Assembly: GCA_013306675.1 (NCBI GenBank)
Contig: JABLUY010000114.1
Location: 49,855 to 113,854, forward strand
Source of the DNA: Thraustochytrium sp. TN22
Taxonomy: Eukaryota > Sar > Bigyra > Thraustochytrida > Thraustochytriidae
DNA length: 64,000 bases
Direction: 5' to 3'
Part shown: positions 37,637 through 47,016 of the stretch, in pieces
How positions within the stretch are numbered: position 1 is the stretch's first letter
Layout: each line of letters starts with the position of its first letter
Position numbers and translations under genes: made by a program
Notes under the pieces: model-generated
What the model was told of the DNA's origin: nothing
The model's input: the letters and a program-made list of their open reading frames with translations, nothing else
The model's database searches: none

Positions 37637-39023
37637 GCTATTCGTCGAATCTGTCAACCTCGGTCTGCGAATTGGTCTTTGCTGAGGCTGTTTCGTGCCC
37701 TGGCGTGGGCATGAAGGGTCGAGGACCGCCGCGAGGACCCCGAATCGGATGGTCCCAGAAAGAAATACAGGGGCCATCGTGCCACCGGGTACCCGTACCA
37801 GTTACCGTGAGGAACAAGTGCAGCTTGAAGTTACTTGCGCTTGCACCGAGGCAGGGGACCTTGCACGCTTTGTCGGGCTGCACTGACTTGCCCGCGGCGT
37901 CAGAGATTCAAGCGTGGCGAAGGGGAAAGAATTGGACGTTTCGTCTCTGGCCCGTACCACGGAGATGAGGGGTCCAGCCATTATAATTGAATTGAAATTA
38001 GCCCCAGTCGACACGCCGAGTCCCCAAGAGAAGCAAGACCAGCGCCCTGATGACGAATAGCGTTACCACTCCTCATTGGCATGCAGCACGTGATCAGATG
38101 TGTCACAAGATGACTGCCAAGGAAAGTGTCAACCAAGAGAAACGAAGGAAGTTGCTGCCATGGCCGTAGCAGCTCGTCCGCCAGTAAGAGTCCACCAACC
38201 TCGTGGCAACGGTTGAAGGGAGCAAAGCGTTGCGTGCTTCTAGGACCCCTCCGCTACGGACGACTCTGTGTCGTCTGTGAGTCCGTTTCATGATGAGAGA
38301 GGAAAGACCGCTTGTCAGAAGTGCTATCAGCACGATCTTTAGCTGTTCTTCTCTCCGGCTATTGAAGAGGCACGCTCGTCGTGCACACAGGGACTACGAA
38401 GCAAATTTTTCTTGGGCCTGCTCACTGACTCAGACTGAGCCCCCCCCGGGGCCGCCGCGGTCCGGCGCGCGAAGCGTAGCAGAGCGAGCCTCTGAGCTGA
38501 GTTGCAACAAGATGGACCAAGCCAAGACGACGTGCATGGCACCTGGCATGCATCTGCAAGACCACGCTCAGCCAGCCAGCCTGAGACGCTCTCGCGCGTG
38601 CCCGAAAGCGCAGCTTCGCCCGCTCCAAGAACCAGGACAAGCGAGCCCCCGATGGCGCCGCCGCGCGTCGCCCTCCCTCCCGGCCGGCCATCACCAGCTG
38701 CTCGCCGCGCAGGTCCTCCGTCGCTTCGCCGCTCCGCCCTGCCCGCCTCGCCGCGGTCCCAGCCGCCCGGCGCGGCGCCGGCGCGCGCCCGCGCCGCGCA
38801 GGATCTTCGCGAGCGGCGCGGCGGCGCGGCTCGGGCGTCGCGGATGGAGTTTTGCGAGGCCGGGACGAGCAAAGGCTGATGAATCGCCGAGCGCGGCGCG
38901 CCGGCCGAGGCGCGCGCGGCGCGCGGCAGGGCGGCAGAGCGGCAACGCGCGCGGCGAGGAGAGGAAGGCCAGGCGAGGAAGCGAGGAAGCGAGGCGAAGC
39001 GAGCGCAGCGCGCAGGAGAGAGG
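37637..39023. other. Divergent intergenic region
   Basis: About 1.4 kb between the 5' ends of synthetase copy 2 (-) and the FN3-thioredoxin gene (+). The part nearest copy 2 (37700-38450) is clearly less GC-rich than the coding DNA. The right 500 bp are GC-rich with GAGGA/GCGAG purine runs (38940-39020). Frames there are Arg/Ala-rich shadows. No gene seen. Confidence 0.5.
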
Positions 39024-40094
39024 ATGGAGTGCAAGGACGGCGTGTGCTACCTGCGGCCCAAGGGCGGCGGCCGCGGCGGCGCGCCCAGGGCCGCGGAGTT
39101 CGGGCGCGGCGAGGACGGCAGCGTGACGCTGGAGTGGCTGCCGCGCGAGGCGGGCAAGTTTCAGGTGGACGTGCAGGAGGGCGACGGCGACGCGGAGTGG
39201 CGCACGCTGTCGGACACGGTGGCAGGGCCGTTTCTGCGCAAGAAGACGCTCAAGGCGCCCGCGCGCTTCCGCGTGCGCGCTGCGAAGGACGACGGCTCGT
39301 GGACGGAGTTCTCCGAGCCCGTGCAGGTGGAGGCGAACGTGCCTGGGTCGGTGCTGGCGCCGCCGCAGGTGGGCGTGCCCGCGGGCCAGGACGACGGCAA
39401 GTTCGCCGTGCTCGTGTCCTGGGCAGCTGTCCCCGGCGCGCAGCGCTACGCCGTGGACATGCGCGAGCTGCGCAGCGCCGACTCCTTCGAGTGGCGCCAG
39501 CTCTCCGACTCGCTCAAGGGCACTTCGGTGCGCAAGCGCAACCTGGACGCTGGCGAGTACGTCTTCCGCGTGCGCGCGCTGCGCGATAGCGGCGCCTGGA
39601 CGCCGGCCTCGGCGCCCAGCGCGCCGGTGGCCACTGCTGCCACGCACACCTCCTTCTTGCAGCTGCTCGGCGGCCCGCAGGCCACTCTTCTGCGCGGCAA
39701 CCAGCGCGTGTCTGCCGCCGCGGCGCTGGCCGGCAAGGTGGTGCTCTTTTACTTTTCTGCGTTCTGGTGCCCGCCGTGCCGGCAGCAAACCACCATGATG
39801 GTGCCCTGGTACAAGCAGATCCAGGCAGAGGGCCTTCCGGTCGAGGTGGTCTTTATTAGTGCGGACCGCGACGCGGCCGGCTTCAAGGAGTACTTCCACG
39901 GCACACCCATGCCCTGGCTTGCGCTGCCCTATGAATCTCGCGAGCGCGAGCAAATCATGGCTCGGTTCCAGGTGTCCGGCATCCCCAAGCTCATGGTCTT
40001 CGCGCCAAACGGAGCCACCCTCTCCGACAACGCTGCGGGCACGCCTCTCTCCTCCGCAACTGCCAAGGCTTGGGCGTCCCGCTGCGGACTTTGA
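39024..40094 (+). CDS. Two FN3 domains fused to a nucleoredoxin/tryparedoxin-like thioredoxin domain
   Basis: 356 residues. Residues about 32-101 and 110-203 are two fibronectin type III-like repeats (each with a W near the start, then a YxFRVRAxxD strand: RFRVRAAKDDGSW and YVFRVRALRDSGAW). Residues about 208-356 form a thioredoxin fold with the redox motif WCPPC at 248-252 preceded by LFYFSAF, then VEVVFISADRD, the cis-Pro loop VSGIPKLMVF and a C-terminal helix. WCPPC and the SxDRD strand are typical of tryparedoxin/nucleoredoxin proteins, cytosolic or nuclear dithiol oxidoreductases. There is no signal peptide. The FN3 repeats may steer it to a partner protein. The domain combination is unusual. 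Confidence 0.9.
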   Translation: MECKDGVCYLRPKGGGRGGAPRAAEFGRGEDGSVTLEWLPREAGKFQVDVQEGDGDAEWRTLSDTVAGPFLRKKTLKAPARFRVRAAKDDGSWTEFSEPVQVEANVPGSVLAPPQVGVPAGQDDGKFAVLVSWAAVPGAQRYAVDMRELRSADSFEWRQLSDSLKGTSVRKRNLDAGEYVFRVRALRDSGAWTPASAPSAPVATAATHTSFLQLLGGPQATLLRGNQRVSAAAALAGKVVLFYFSAFWCPPCRQQTTMMVPWYKQIQAEGLPVEVVFISADRDAAGFKEYFHGTPMPWLALPYESREREQIMARFQVSGIPKLMVFAPNGATLSDNAAGTPLSSATAKAWASRCGL

Positions 40095-40228
40095 GAGAGG
40101 GCCGGGCCGAAACAGCGATGTAATCTGGGTGCAGAGCGTAAGACTTTGCGTCATTGAAAAGATTTTGCCAAACTTAAGTAGTGTTCGAAGATGCCTGGTG
40201 TGACCATGGTGATTTTGGCCTTACGTTT

Positions 40229-42781
40229 TCATTGCTCGGTATCGTCGTCATTGTCGTCGCCTTGGTCGTCGTCGCCTTGGTCGCGATCGGGCTCACCGGC
40301 ATCGCCAAGGTCGAAGGGGGCGTCCAACGCCGCCAACGTTGTACTTGGCGTGTGTAGCAGGCGCGGCTTGGAGGTGAGCTCATCAGGAATCCGCATGCTG
40401 TCCACAAGCTTCATGACGGGTGAACGAGGCTCGCCCGGCGATTTGGCCTCGGGCCGCTGCCGGCCACGGCCGTAAGAGGAGACTAGGAGTAGCTCGCCCT
40501 GTCGCGAGCCCGTGGGCGCACGACTCTCACGAAAGTCCGGGAGCTCGTGCGAGTCCTCCTCGGGCGCGATCACCTCGCCGCCGCCATCACCGTCCCCGTT
40601 GCCGGCGCCGTCCGGCGCGTCCTCCAGCACTTCAAGTTTGGCCTCGCTGTTTTCCGCGCCTGCGTCGTGTGCTTGCTTCTCCTCGGCCTGCATCACGTCA
40701 TCCACCTCGCCAGAGTCGACGAGCTCGACAATGTAGAGTAGCTGCTGGCGGACCTCACGATCAAGATGTGCTTCTGCCTCAACGAGCGCGCGTAGATGGG
40801 CGGCATGCGGGGCCTTGGCATCCTGTAAAAGTTCACGCACGGGTCGCACGCGCAGCAAAGAGTACAGAATACCAACCACGTAGGCGTGCAGGTAGTCGAG
40901 CGATGGCTCATCCAGCACAGCTTCGAGCCCGAGGAGGCAGTCCTGCTCGCGGGCCAGGCGGGCGGCGGCGCCTGGCGCGACACTAAGGTTGAGCGCCAAG
41001 GCCGCGAGGAGTTCGTTCACGGCTTGGCTCCGGCGCTGGGCATGTGAGAAGAGATCGATCAGAAAGGCGACGATGGAGGCGTCCGGGTTTCCGTTGGTAG
41101 GCTGAGCGAGCAAGGCCGCGGCGAAGTCTGCGTGCAGGCTGAGGCGCTGAACGAGCGCCAGCGCGGGCTCCGCCGGCGCGTCGCGGGCCTTGGGAAACTT
41201 CCAGGCCGCCGCCTCCAGCGCCTGCCAGGCAGCTGCGAGGACCAGGTCGCGGGCCTTGTGCAAATAGCGGCGACCGGCCGGCTCCATGGCCATGAAGCAG
41301 AGCAGGCGCAGCGTGTACTCCTGGACATGTGCCACACCGCAGGTAAGAAGCGCCTTGAGTACCGTGCGCTCGCCCTCCCCGGCCGCAAGGCCAAGTACGT
41401 CATTCTCCATGTAGACCTCAAGCACGTGGGCGCGGCGGAGCGGGCTCGGCGTGCGGCTCAGTCGCCAGCGCAGCGCCTGGAGGAGAAGGCATGCTTGGCG
41501 CGCTGCCATGGGCTCCGCTTGCGCGCGATCTGCGAGCTGATCGAGGTCGTCGCGCAGCTGTTGGAAATCCAGCGGGGCGAGCACAGGGGTCTCCACGGCC
41601 GCTTGGAAGGCAAACTCCAATGTCGGGCTCTTGGGCGACATGGGCCCGGCCAGAGGCCGTTCCGGTACGAGGGAGGAGACCTCACGCCGCTTACTCTCCC
41701 GAAGGGCTTCATCGTCCTCTTCTCTCTCGCGGCGATCGCGGGCCTTGCCGTCCAGGTCCTGGGGGCGGTCGCCTAGGGCGGGCCAGTGGGACCCCTCGCC
41801 GCCCCTTGCAGCGTCAGGGGAGGCTGCCAGGGCCTCAGGCGCCTCGAATATGTCGAGGTCTCCTGTAGAATATTGCGCGAGGCGGCCTTCGTCAATGGCG
41901 AGCCCGAAGTCCTGCAGCTCGCGCATCAGCTTGTTCATGTACGTCTCAGAGATGGCCGTCTCTACTCGCGAGCCGCCGAGCTCCCGCGCGTGCTGCAAGA
42001 GCTCGACGCTTTGGAGCGCGGTTGCGTACAGCGCTTTGCAAAAGACGATCGCCTCCGGGCTGGCAGCGGGGGTGGCGGCAGCATTGGTGGCGCAACTGCT
42101 CTCGGGTGCCTTGGCCTCTACCAGACGCGTCTCGTGCGGTTCTTGTGCTGGATCAGGTGCGTGTGACGCTGGCGCGCCCGCGAAGAGGGCGCAAAGCTCG
42201 GGAAGCTTTCCCTGACGCGCATTGAGCTCCAAGAACCCGGCGAGCCGCGTGCGCAGGCTGGCTCGCCAGTCGTCCGCGAACAGCTCTGAAAACACTGGAT
42301 GGGTCTGCGGCGCAGCGCAGAGCGGCAGCGCGTAGAAGGCGCAGCAGGCTGGGTCCTGCGCCAGCGACCGGCCACGCGTGTCGAAGAACTTCTTGAGCGA
42401 CCTCATGCGCGCCTCCGTCTCGAGCTCAGCGCTGGAGCCCTTGGCCAGCACGTAGAAGACCGCCATATAGAGTCGCACATCGAACTCAAGGCGGCGCGCC
42501 ACCTCGGTGTCGCGGTCACGCTGCTCGACCTTGGTCTGCCACAGGAAAACGAAGACATCCTCGTCGCCATGGTCGAAGGCGGCAAGCACGCGATCCGCCA
42601 CGCTGGTCTCGGGCGCGACTCCGCGCACAAGGGCGGCGCGCGCGCCGCTTGCCGCCAGCCGTTTCTGCTCCATCTCCGCCGCCAGGCATTCCGCGGAGTG
42701 CAGAAACTCATAGTGTTGCAGGAACTCGAGCACGGCGTCCTGCACGCGCGTCAGGTCGACCCCGCTCCGGGCTTGCGCCAT
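40229..42781 (-). CDS. ARMC9: ARMC9, LisH and armadillo-type ciliary-base protein
   Basis: 850 residues. An N-terminal LisH motif (about 12-45, VLEFLQHYEFLHSAECLAAE) is followed by a region that parallels ARMC9 closely: VLAAFDHGDEDVFVFLW, then RRLEFDVRLYMAVFYVL, and PACCAFYALPLCA with HPVFSELFADDW. In the middle lies LLQALRWRLSRTPSPLRR with VLEVYMENDVLGL, also an ARMC9 hallmark, then armadillo-like helices to about residue 690 (YVVGILYSLLRVRPVRELL). The last 120 residues are acidic and disordered. ARMC9 localises to the basal body/centriole and ciliary tip in animals and is required for ciliogenesis and Hedgehog-type signalling. In a protist this implies a flagellated stage. The ATG sits just after a (CT)n tract. 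Confidence 0.9.
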   Translation of the reverse strand: MAQARSGVDLTRVQDAVLEFLQHYEFLHSAECLAAEMEQKRLAASGARAALVRGVAPETSVADRVLAAFDHGDEDVFVFLWQTKVEQRDRDTEVARRLEFDVRLYMAVFYVLAKGSSAELETEARMRSLKKFFDTRGRSLAQDPACCAFYALPLCAAPQTHPVFSELFADDWRASLRTRLAGFLELNARQGKLPELCALFAGAPASHAPDPAQEPHETRLVEAKAPESSCATNAAATPAASPEAIVFCKALYATALQSVELLQHARELGGSRVETAISETYMNKLMRELQDFGLAIDEGRLAQYSTGDLDIFEAPEALAASPDAARGGEGSHWPALGDRPQDLDGKARDRREREEDDEALRESKRREVSSLVPERPLAGPMSPKSPTLEFAFQAAVETPVLAPLDFQQLRDDLDQLADRAQAEPMAARQACLLLQALRWRLSRTPSPLRRAHVLEVYMENDVLGLAAGEGERTVLKALLTCGVAHVQEYTLRLLCFMAMEPAGRRYLHKARDLVLAAAWQALEAAAWKFPKARDAPAEPALALVQRLSLHADFAAALLAQPTNGNPDASIVAFLIDLFSHAQRRSQAVNELLAALALNLSVAPGAAARLAREQDCLLGLEAVLDEPSLDYLHAYVVGILYSLLRVRPVRELLQDAKAPHAAHLRALVEAEAHLDREVRQQLLYIVELVDSGEVDDVMQAEEKQAHDAGAENSEAKLEVLEDAPDGAGNGDGDGGGEVIAPEEDSHELPDFRESRAPTGSRQGELLLVSSYGRGRQRPEAKSPGEPRSPVMKLVDSMRIPDELTSKPRLLHTPSTTLAALDAPFDLGDAGEPDRDQGDDDQGDDNDDDTEQ

Positions 42782-42793
42782 CTTGCTCTCTCA

Positions 42794-42795
<2 letters not shown>

Positions 42796-42830
<35 letters not shown>
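42796..42830. repeat. (CT)n dinucleotide tract in the ARMC9 leader
   Basis: About 17 CT units, reading (GA)n on the ARMC9 coding strand, starting 15 bp 5' of its ATG. Probably 5' UTR or core promoter. Confidence 0.93.
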
Positions 42831-42832
<2 letters not shown>

Positions 42833-43281
42833 GGAACGAGCAGGAGCAGGCGCGGCAGCCGTCGCGGCGGCCGCGAGCAGCAAGGGGAGCGAAGGCCGCC
42901 GCAGCGCGAGGCCGGCGTGGCGGAATGCTGGGCTTGCAAGCCAACAAGCTGCTTTACTTTCGAAGGCAAGCCAAGGAGCAAGCAAACCGCGAAGATGGCC
43001 GTTTGAGGAGGGAATGCGGGGAAGCATGGATGCTTGTCGCTGTGGCGTGACAGATAGCGCGACCAGGGCAAGCAACATACGAGCCCATTTGCAAAACCTT
43101 AGGCTAGCTCAGGCCTCTCGGCTCCATGATTCCTTGGCGAACTTGTCACTCTTGCGATCTTGTCAGCCACCGCACAACATGACGAGGTGTGGCGTGCGCC
43201 ACGGCGCGTCACGGTGCTTGATAGATTTGTTTTGTTCAATAGAGGCACTTGGCATGTGCCAATGGTGGGCTATGCAGGTCA

Positions 43282-44826
43282 TCAGGTACGCTTGCGAGCA
43301 CGCTTGGAGGGTCTCGTCGAAGACGAGGACGAGGATGCAGCACGGCGCTTGCTAGCCGCTGCGTTGGTGGAGGTGGCGCGGCGCTTGCTGGGCGCGGGCT
43401 GGAGCGCACGGTGCGCAGCGTCGAGATCAAAGGTCTCGGCCGAATCGCAAGGCGAGACCAAAGCGAACTGCTTGAGCCAGGCGGAGCAGCGGTCAAGCAT
43501 GAGCTCGCTGTGCTTGCCGGCGGCGTGAACGCGCGGCGGAGGAGAGCGCGGCGCGGCCTTGCTGTTGGAGGTGGCGGCGGTGACCGGTGACGTGGGCGAG
43601 GGGATGGAGGAGGAGGAGGAGGAAGCGGTTCGGCAGGGCGGGCGGCGCGCGATTCGCGGCGCAGGCGGGGGGCTGGACACCACGGAGCTGGAGTCCGAGT
43701 CGGTGTCGGCAGCCTCCACGGCAAGGTCTTCGGCAGCGCCGGCGGCGACCTCGAGCTTGTGCGCGCGGCGCAGCATGAGCGCCCAGACAAAGGCGATCTG
43801 GTCGCGGTTGACGCGGGACTCAAAGGCGTGCATGGTGAGGCGGCCGTCCGCCGGCAGCTGCTCTCGCAGCACGAGCAAGCAGACGAGCATGATGAGCGCG
43901 ACCGCCTGGCGGCGGCGCACGGGCTGCAGCGGATCAGCCTGCGGCGCATTGAAGTGCATGGAGCCGCCAAAGTTGAAGACGGAGCGAAAGATGTACGGGT
44001 CGGCCTCGGCCGGGTCGGCGACGTGGACGCCGCGCTGCTCGAGCGTGGCAAAGGGCGAGCGGGCGCGCATGACCCAGGGCTCGAGCGCGCGCTGGTCCTT
44101 GGGCACGCCGAGCAGCTCAATCAGCGAGGCGTTGGGCGCGTCCAGGGCGATGCGCAGCGCGCGCTCCAGCTTGGGGAAGATCTTGTCGAGGTGCATGCGC
44201 ACGCTGCGGCGCTCGCGCGCGATGAAACTGTGCATGCAGGGCGCGAAGGCGGGCGAGAGCATGGAGCTCCAGAAGAGGCGGTAGATCTCCTCGCAAGAGG
44301 CCTCGGTCGCCGGCAGGGGCGTCTTGGGCGGCGGCATGGGCTCCACCGCCTGCCGCTCCCCTGCTGCAGCGCCAGACCCACTGCTGTGCCCGGCGAGGAA
44401 CCGGCGGCGATGGTGGTCGGAGATCTCGAGCGCTTCGGCCCGCGTGAAGCCGCCGCGCGACACGAGGAGGCGAGCCTCCATGGCCCAGACGAGCAACTCG
44501 GCGCCGGACCGCACGATGCGGCGCTTCTTCCAGGCGGTCTTCATGAAGAGGCCGCCCTTGACGACGGCCTGTGAGCCCTCGAAGCGCGTCATGAGGAACT
44601 CGTGCAGGCGCGCCGCCTCGTCGGCGCCAAGTTGAACAGCGTCCAAGTAGCTGCGCAGTAGTGCTACTTCGTGCGCCAGTGGCTGTGGCAGCGTCTTGGC
44701 ACGAGAGCGCGAGCTCGCGAGCAGGACGGCCAGCAGGCGCTGGGCGGCCTCGCTCGCCGCGTCGTTCCGCGGCGCCGCCTTGCTCCTCATCTCCTCGCCT
44801 CCCAGCGACAGGGGAAGCGCGTCCAT
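43282..44826 (-). CDS. Unrecognised, probably nuclear protein
   Basis: 514 residues from the ATG at 44826. The frame is open to 45255, but the extra 143 residues look untranslated. Residues about 1-350 are globular, with helical stretches (EEIYRLFWSSMLSPAFAPCM, LDKIFPKLERALRIALD, LIMLVCLLVLREQLPADGR) and a WMVxAR-like section around EPWVMRARSPFATLEQRGVH. The rest is Ser/Ala/Pro-rich and ends in several basic clusters (KRRA, SKRRA, SKRARKRT) that look like nuclear localisation signals. I cannot place it in a family. It is convergent with no close partner and lies next to ARMC9 on the same strand. Confidence 0.78.
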   Translation of the reverse strand: MDALPLSLGGEEMRSKAAPRNDAASEAAQRLLAVLLASSRSRAKTLPQPLAHEVALLRSYLDAVQLGADEAARLHEFLMTRFEGSQAVVKGGLFMKTAWKKRRIVRSGAELLVWAMEARLLVSRGGFTRAEALEISDHHRRRFLAGHSSGSGAAAGERQAVEPMPPPKTPLPATEASCEEIYRLFWSSMLSPAFAPCMHSFIARERRSVRMHLDKIFPKLERALRIALDAPNASLIELLGVPKDQRALEPWVMRARSPFATLEQRGVHVADPAEADPYIFRSVFNFGGSMHFNAPQADPLQPVRRRQAVALIMLVCLLVLREQLPADGRLTMHAFESRVNRDQIAFVWALMLRRAHKLEVAAGAAEDLAVEAADTDSDSSSVVSSPPPAPRIARRPPCRTASSSSSSIPSPTSPVTAATSNSKAAPRSPPPRVHAAGKHSELMLDRCSAWLKQFALVSPCDSAETFDLDAAHRALQPAPSKRRATSTNAAASKRRAASSSSSSTRPSKRARKRT

Positions 44827-45812
44827 GGCAGTCCAGTGCTCAGGCGCAGAGCGCCCGTGGACCGAGAGCGCCTGCAGAACGGGCTTTGCCGCGGGCCTCG
44901 CGGCGCGCGCAATGGAGGTCACGCGCACGATCCCGTCGCACTCTTGTACTCTCCCTCTTTGGTCTTGGGCTCGGGCGCTCGTTGCAGGTCTGCTGCGAGG
45001 CCAAAGCGCCAAAGCGCGCCGCGGAACCTGTTCCGTTCGCACTCGAGATCGTGCGGCGCCGTGTCGCTTAAACCTTGCAGCGGAGAGTGAGAGCTCGAGA
45101 TCGAGACGTTCGCCGTGGCCAGGCGAAGAAGACAGCCTTCGCCACGGCCACGACAAAGTAGAAAGTTCCTTCAGTCTCAGGCTGACACGCTCCTGCTGGG
45201 TTGTTTCCTCTCGAGCCCCGGCGGCCTCGGCACGGAACGGCCGACGCCGGCCCAATCACCCGGCCAGCGACCACGAACAGCTGTGCGCACCCCAGTGTGC
45301 TCAGATCAGCTGCTGGGTCACTCGGAGTCTCGGACTCTCGCCTCGGAGGCCCTCGGACGCCAAGCCTCCTCTCCCCGCCGGTCGTCTCCCTCCCGTGTCT
45401 AGCGAGGCTCGGCGCGGCGCGACGCAGAAGGCGGGCGCGGCGCGCGCTGGTTGGAGGTCTGCCTACGGCCGTGGCGAGCACGCAGGTTGTCGCCAGCGCG
45501 CCGGCCGACTCGCACTCGGACACGCCCGCGGTGGTTGCGGCCTTGCCATGAGCGGGTTCTGCTGCCACAGCCTGGGCGGAGCTGGCTTCTCGGCGTCTCT
45601 GCGTATCGTCCGTCGAAGGTTCGAGAGCGGAGCAACGAAGCCTCACAGGAGACAGCGAGCGCGCCCCGCCGCGAGCGCAGCCACAGTCACGGTCGCGCTG
45701 GTGCACGTGGCCGTGGTGGCACTACTGCAAAACACGGGCGCGGCGGTTGTGGTACTAGTAGGAGCTGAGAGCTCGGTGGCGAGCGGAGCAACGCGGCATC
45801 GCAGAAAACTAG

Positions 45813-46163
45813 CTAGAACCGGAGTAGGACCAGTGCCAAAGCAGAGTCAACGGCGCGCGCGCTGGGCGGCGCGGGGGCGGGGGCCGGGGCGGCGGCGTAG
45901 GCGCAAGCGCTCTCGAAGGTGCGGTTGTCGTTGTCAGCGCCGGTACCGGTGGTGCCAAGCCTCACGAAGACGGGGAGCATGCGCTCCGCCGCGAGGTTGA
46001 AGCAACAGCAGTGACCGGCCGTGTGGAGCTCGCACAATGGCGAGGCTGACGACACCGCGACGGCCGCGCCATCAACGCCTGCCAGCGCCCATGAAGCGTC
46101 CGTGACGGTGGGGCTGGCGCAGGCCGTGTCGAGCTCGTTGAAGTAGAGCGCCCTCCCGAGGAC
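45813..46163 (-). pseudogene. Possible 3' exon or decayed gene fragment
   Basis: A minus-strand frame ending at 45813 reads protein-like (VLGRALYFNELDTACASP, then WALAGVDGAAVAV and LCELHTAGHCCCFNLAAERM) with mostly G/C third positions, but has no ATG before a stop. Upstream, on the same strand, short G/C3-rich stretches continue in shifted frames up to about 46509 (for example GRSKPLHFNAADVARVEAGG and ASDFAAALAEAHGDSASM), one with a similar VLGR...FN pattern. This could be an intron-containing gene, a frameshifted pseudogene or chance. No family recognised. Confidence 0.25.
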
Positions 46164-46920
46164 GTGCTTGTCGCGACAATATCATGCTGGCCGAATCGCC
46201 GTGGGCCTCCGCCAGGGCAGCCGCGAAGTCAGACGCCTACATCTACCACTGCACTCGACGGCGACACGACAGCGAGCGGCAGCGGGCAGCCGCCACCCGC
46301 CTCCACACGCGCGACGTCCGCAGCGTTGAAATGGAGCGGCTTGCTCCGGCCAAGCACAGGCCGACCCGTCGCCTCTCAGCCACCGCAGCAGCTGCGGCTG
46401 CCTCGTTGCTGCGGCCGTCGAGCTCGCTACAAGCGGCACCAGTCCAGCCAGCAGCCATGGCGGACGTCGCGGCAGGTGAAGAACTGGGATGGCGCGACGT
46501 GTCTGGCACGTACGTGCATATGGTGAGTTGTCACGGTGTCCATGGCTCTCGGGCAACGGCGAGAACGCGCGCTGGAAGCAAATTCAAAAGGGGCGATTGT
46601 TTGCTGGCTTCAGGTTCTCTCGTTGTCAGCCCTCCAAGGGTGTTCGTGTTGGACTCGAGGCATCGAGCGCAGCGAGAAGAAACGCGTGCACAAATCTTGT
46701 CGCGCGAGCGCCTGAGCTCTCTCGCGCTCCTGCACCTGTGGCAGACCTCCTCAGGCTCTTCTTGCAGCCCGATCAGCGGATCAAAGGTATGCGCATCACA
46801 CCACAGACCAGCCGTAGCTGACCTCCGGCCACAGCGATGACCTCATCCGGGTCTTGGCCCAGAAACATATCAAACGCTGAGTTGGGTCGCTGATTGGACA
46901 TGAAAAAAAAAAATAGAGCT

Positions 46921-46980
46921 TGGTTTGCTGGTTGCCTGCTTGGCTTGCTGGTTGCCTGCTTGGTTTGCTGGTTGCCTGCA
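46921..46980. repeat. 20-bp minisatellite, three copies
   Basis: Three tandem copies of TGGTTTGCTGGTTGCCTGCT (one variant base in copy 2), ending 37 bp from the ILVBL stop codon, in its 3' UTR or terminator region. Confidence 0.95.
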
Positions 46981-47016
46981 GAAGACGTTGCGTTACTTAC
47001 TTCCCTGCTTGTTCGC

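Larger units (their letters stand above)
44827..47016. other. 2.2-kb intergenic stretch without a confident gene
   Basis: Contains a possible spliced or decayed minus-strand coding tract at 45813-46509 and a 20-bp minisatellite at 46921-46980. Long plus-strand ORFs across 44700-46000 are shadows with Arg/Ser-rich composition. Confidence 0.5.
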
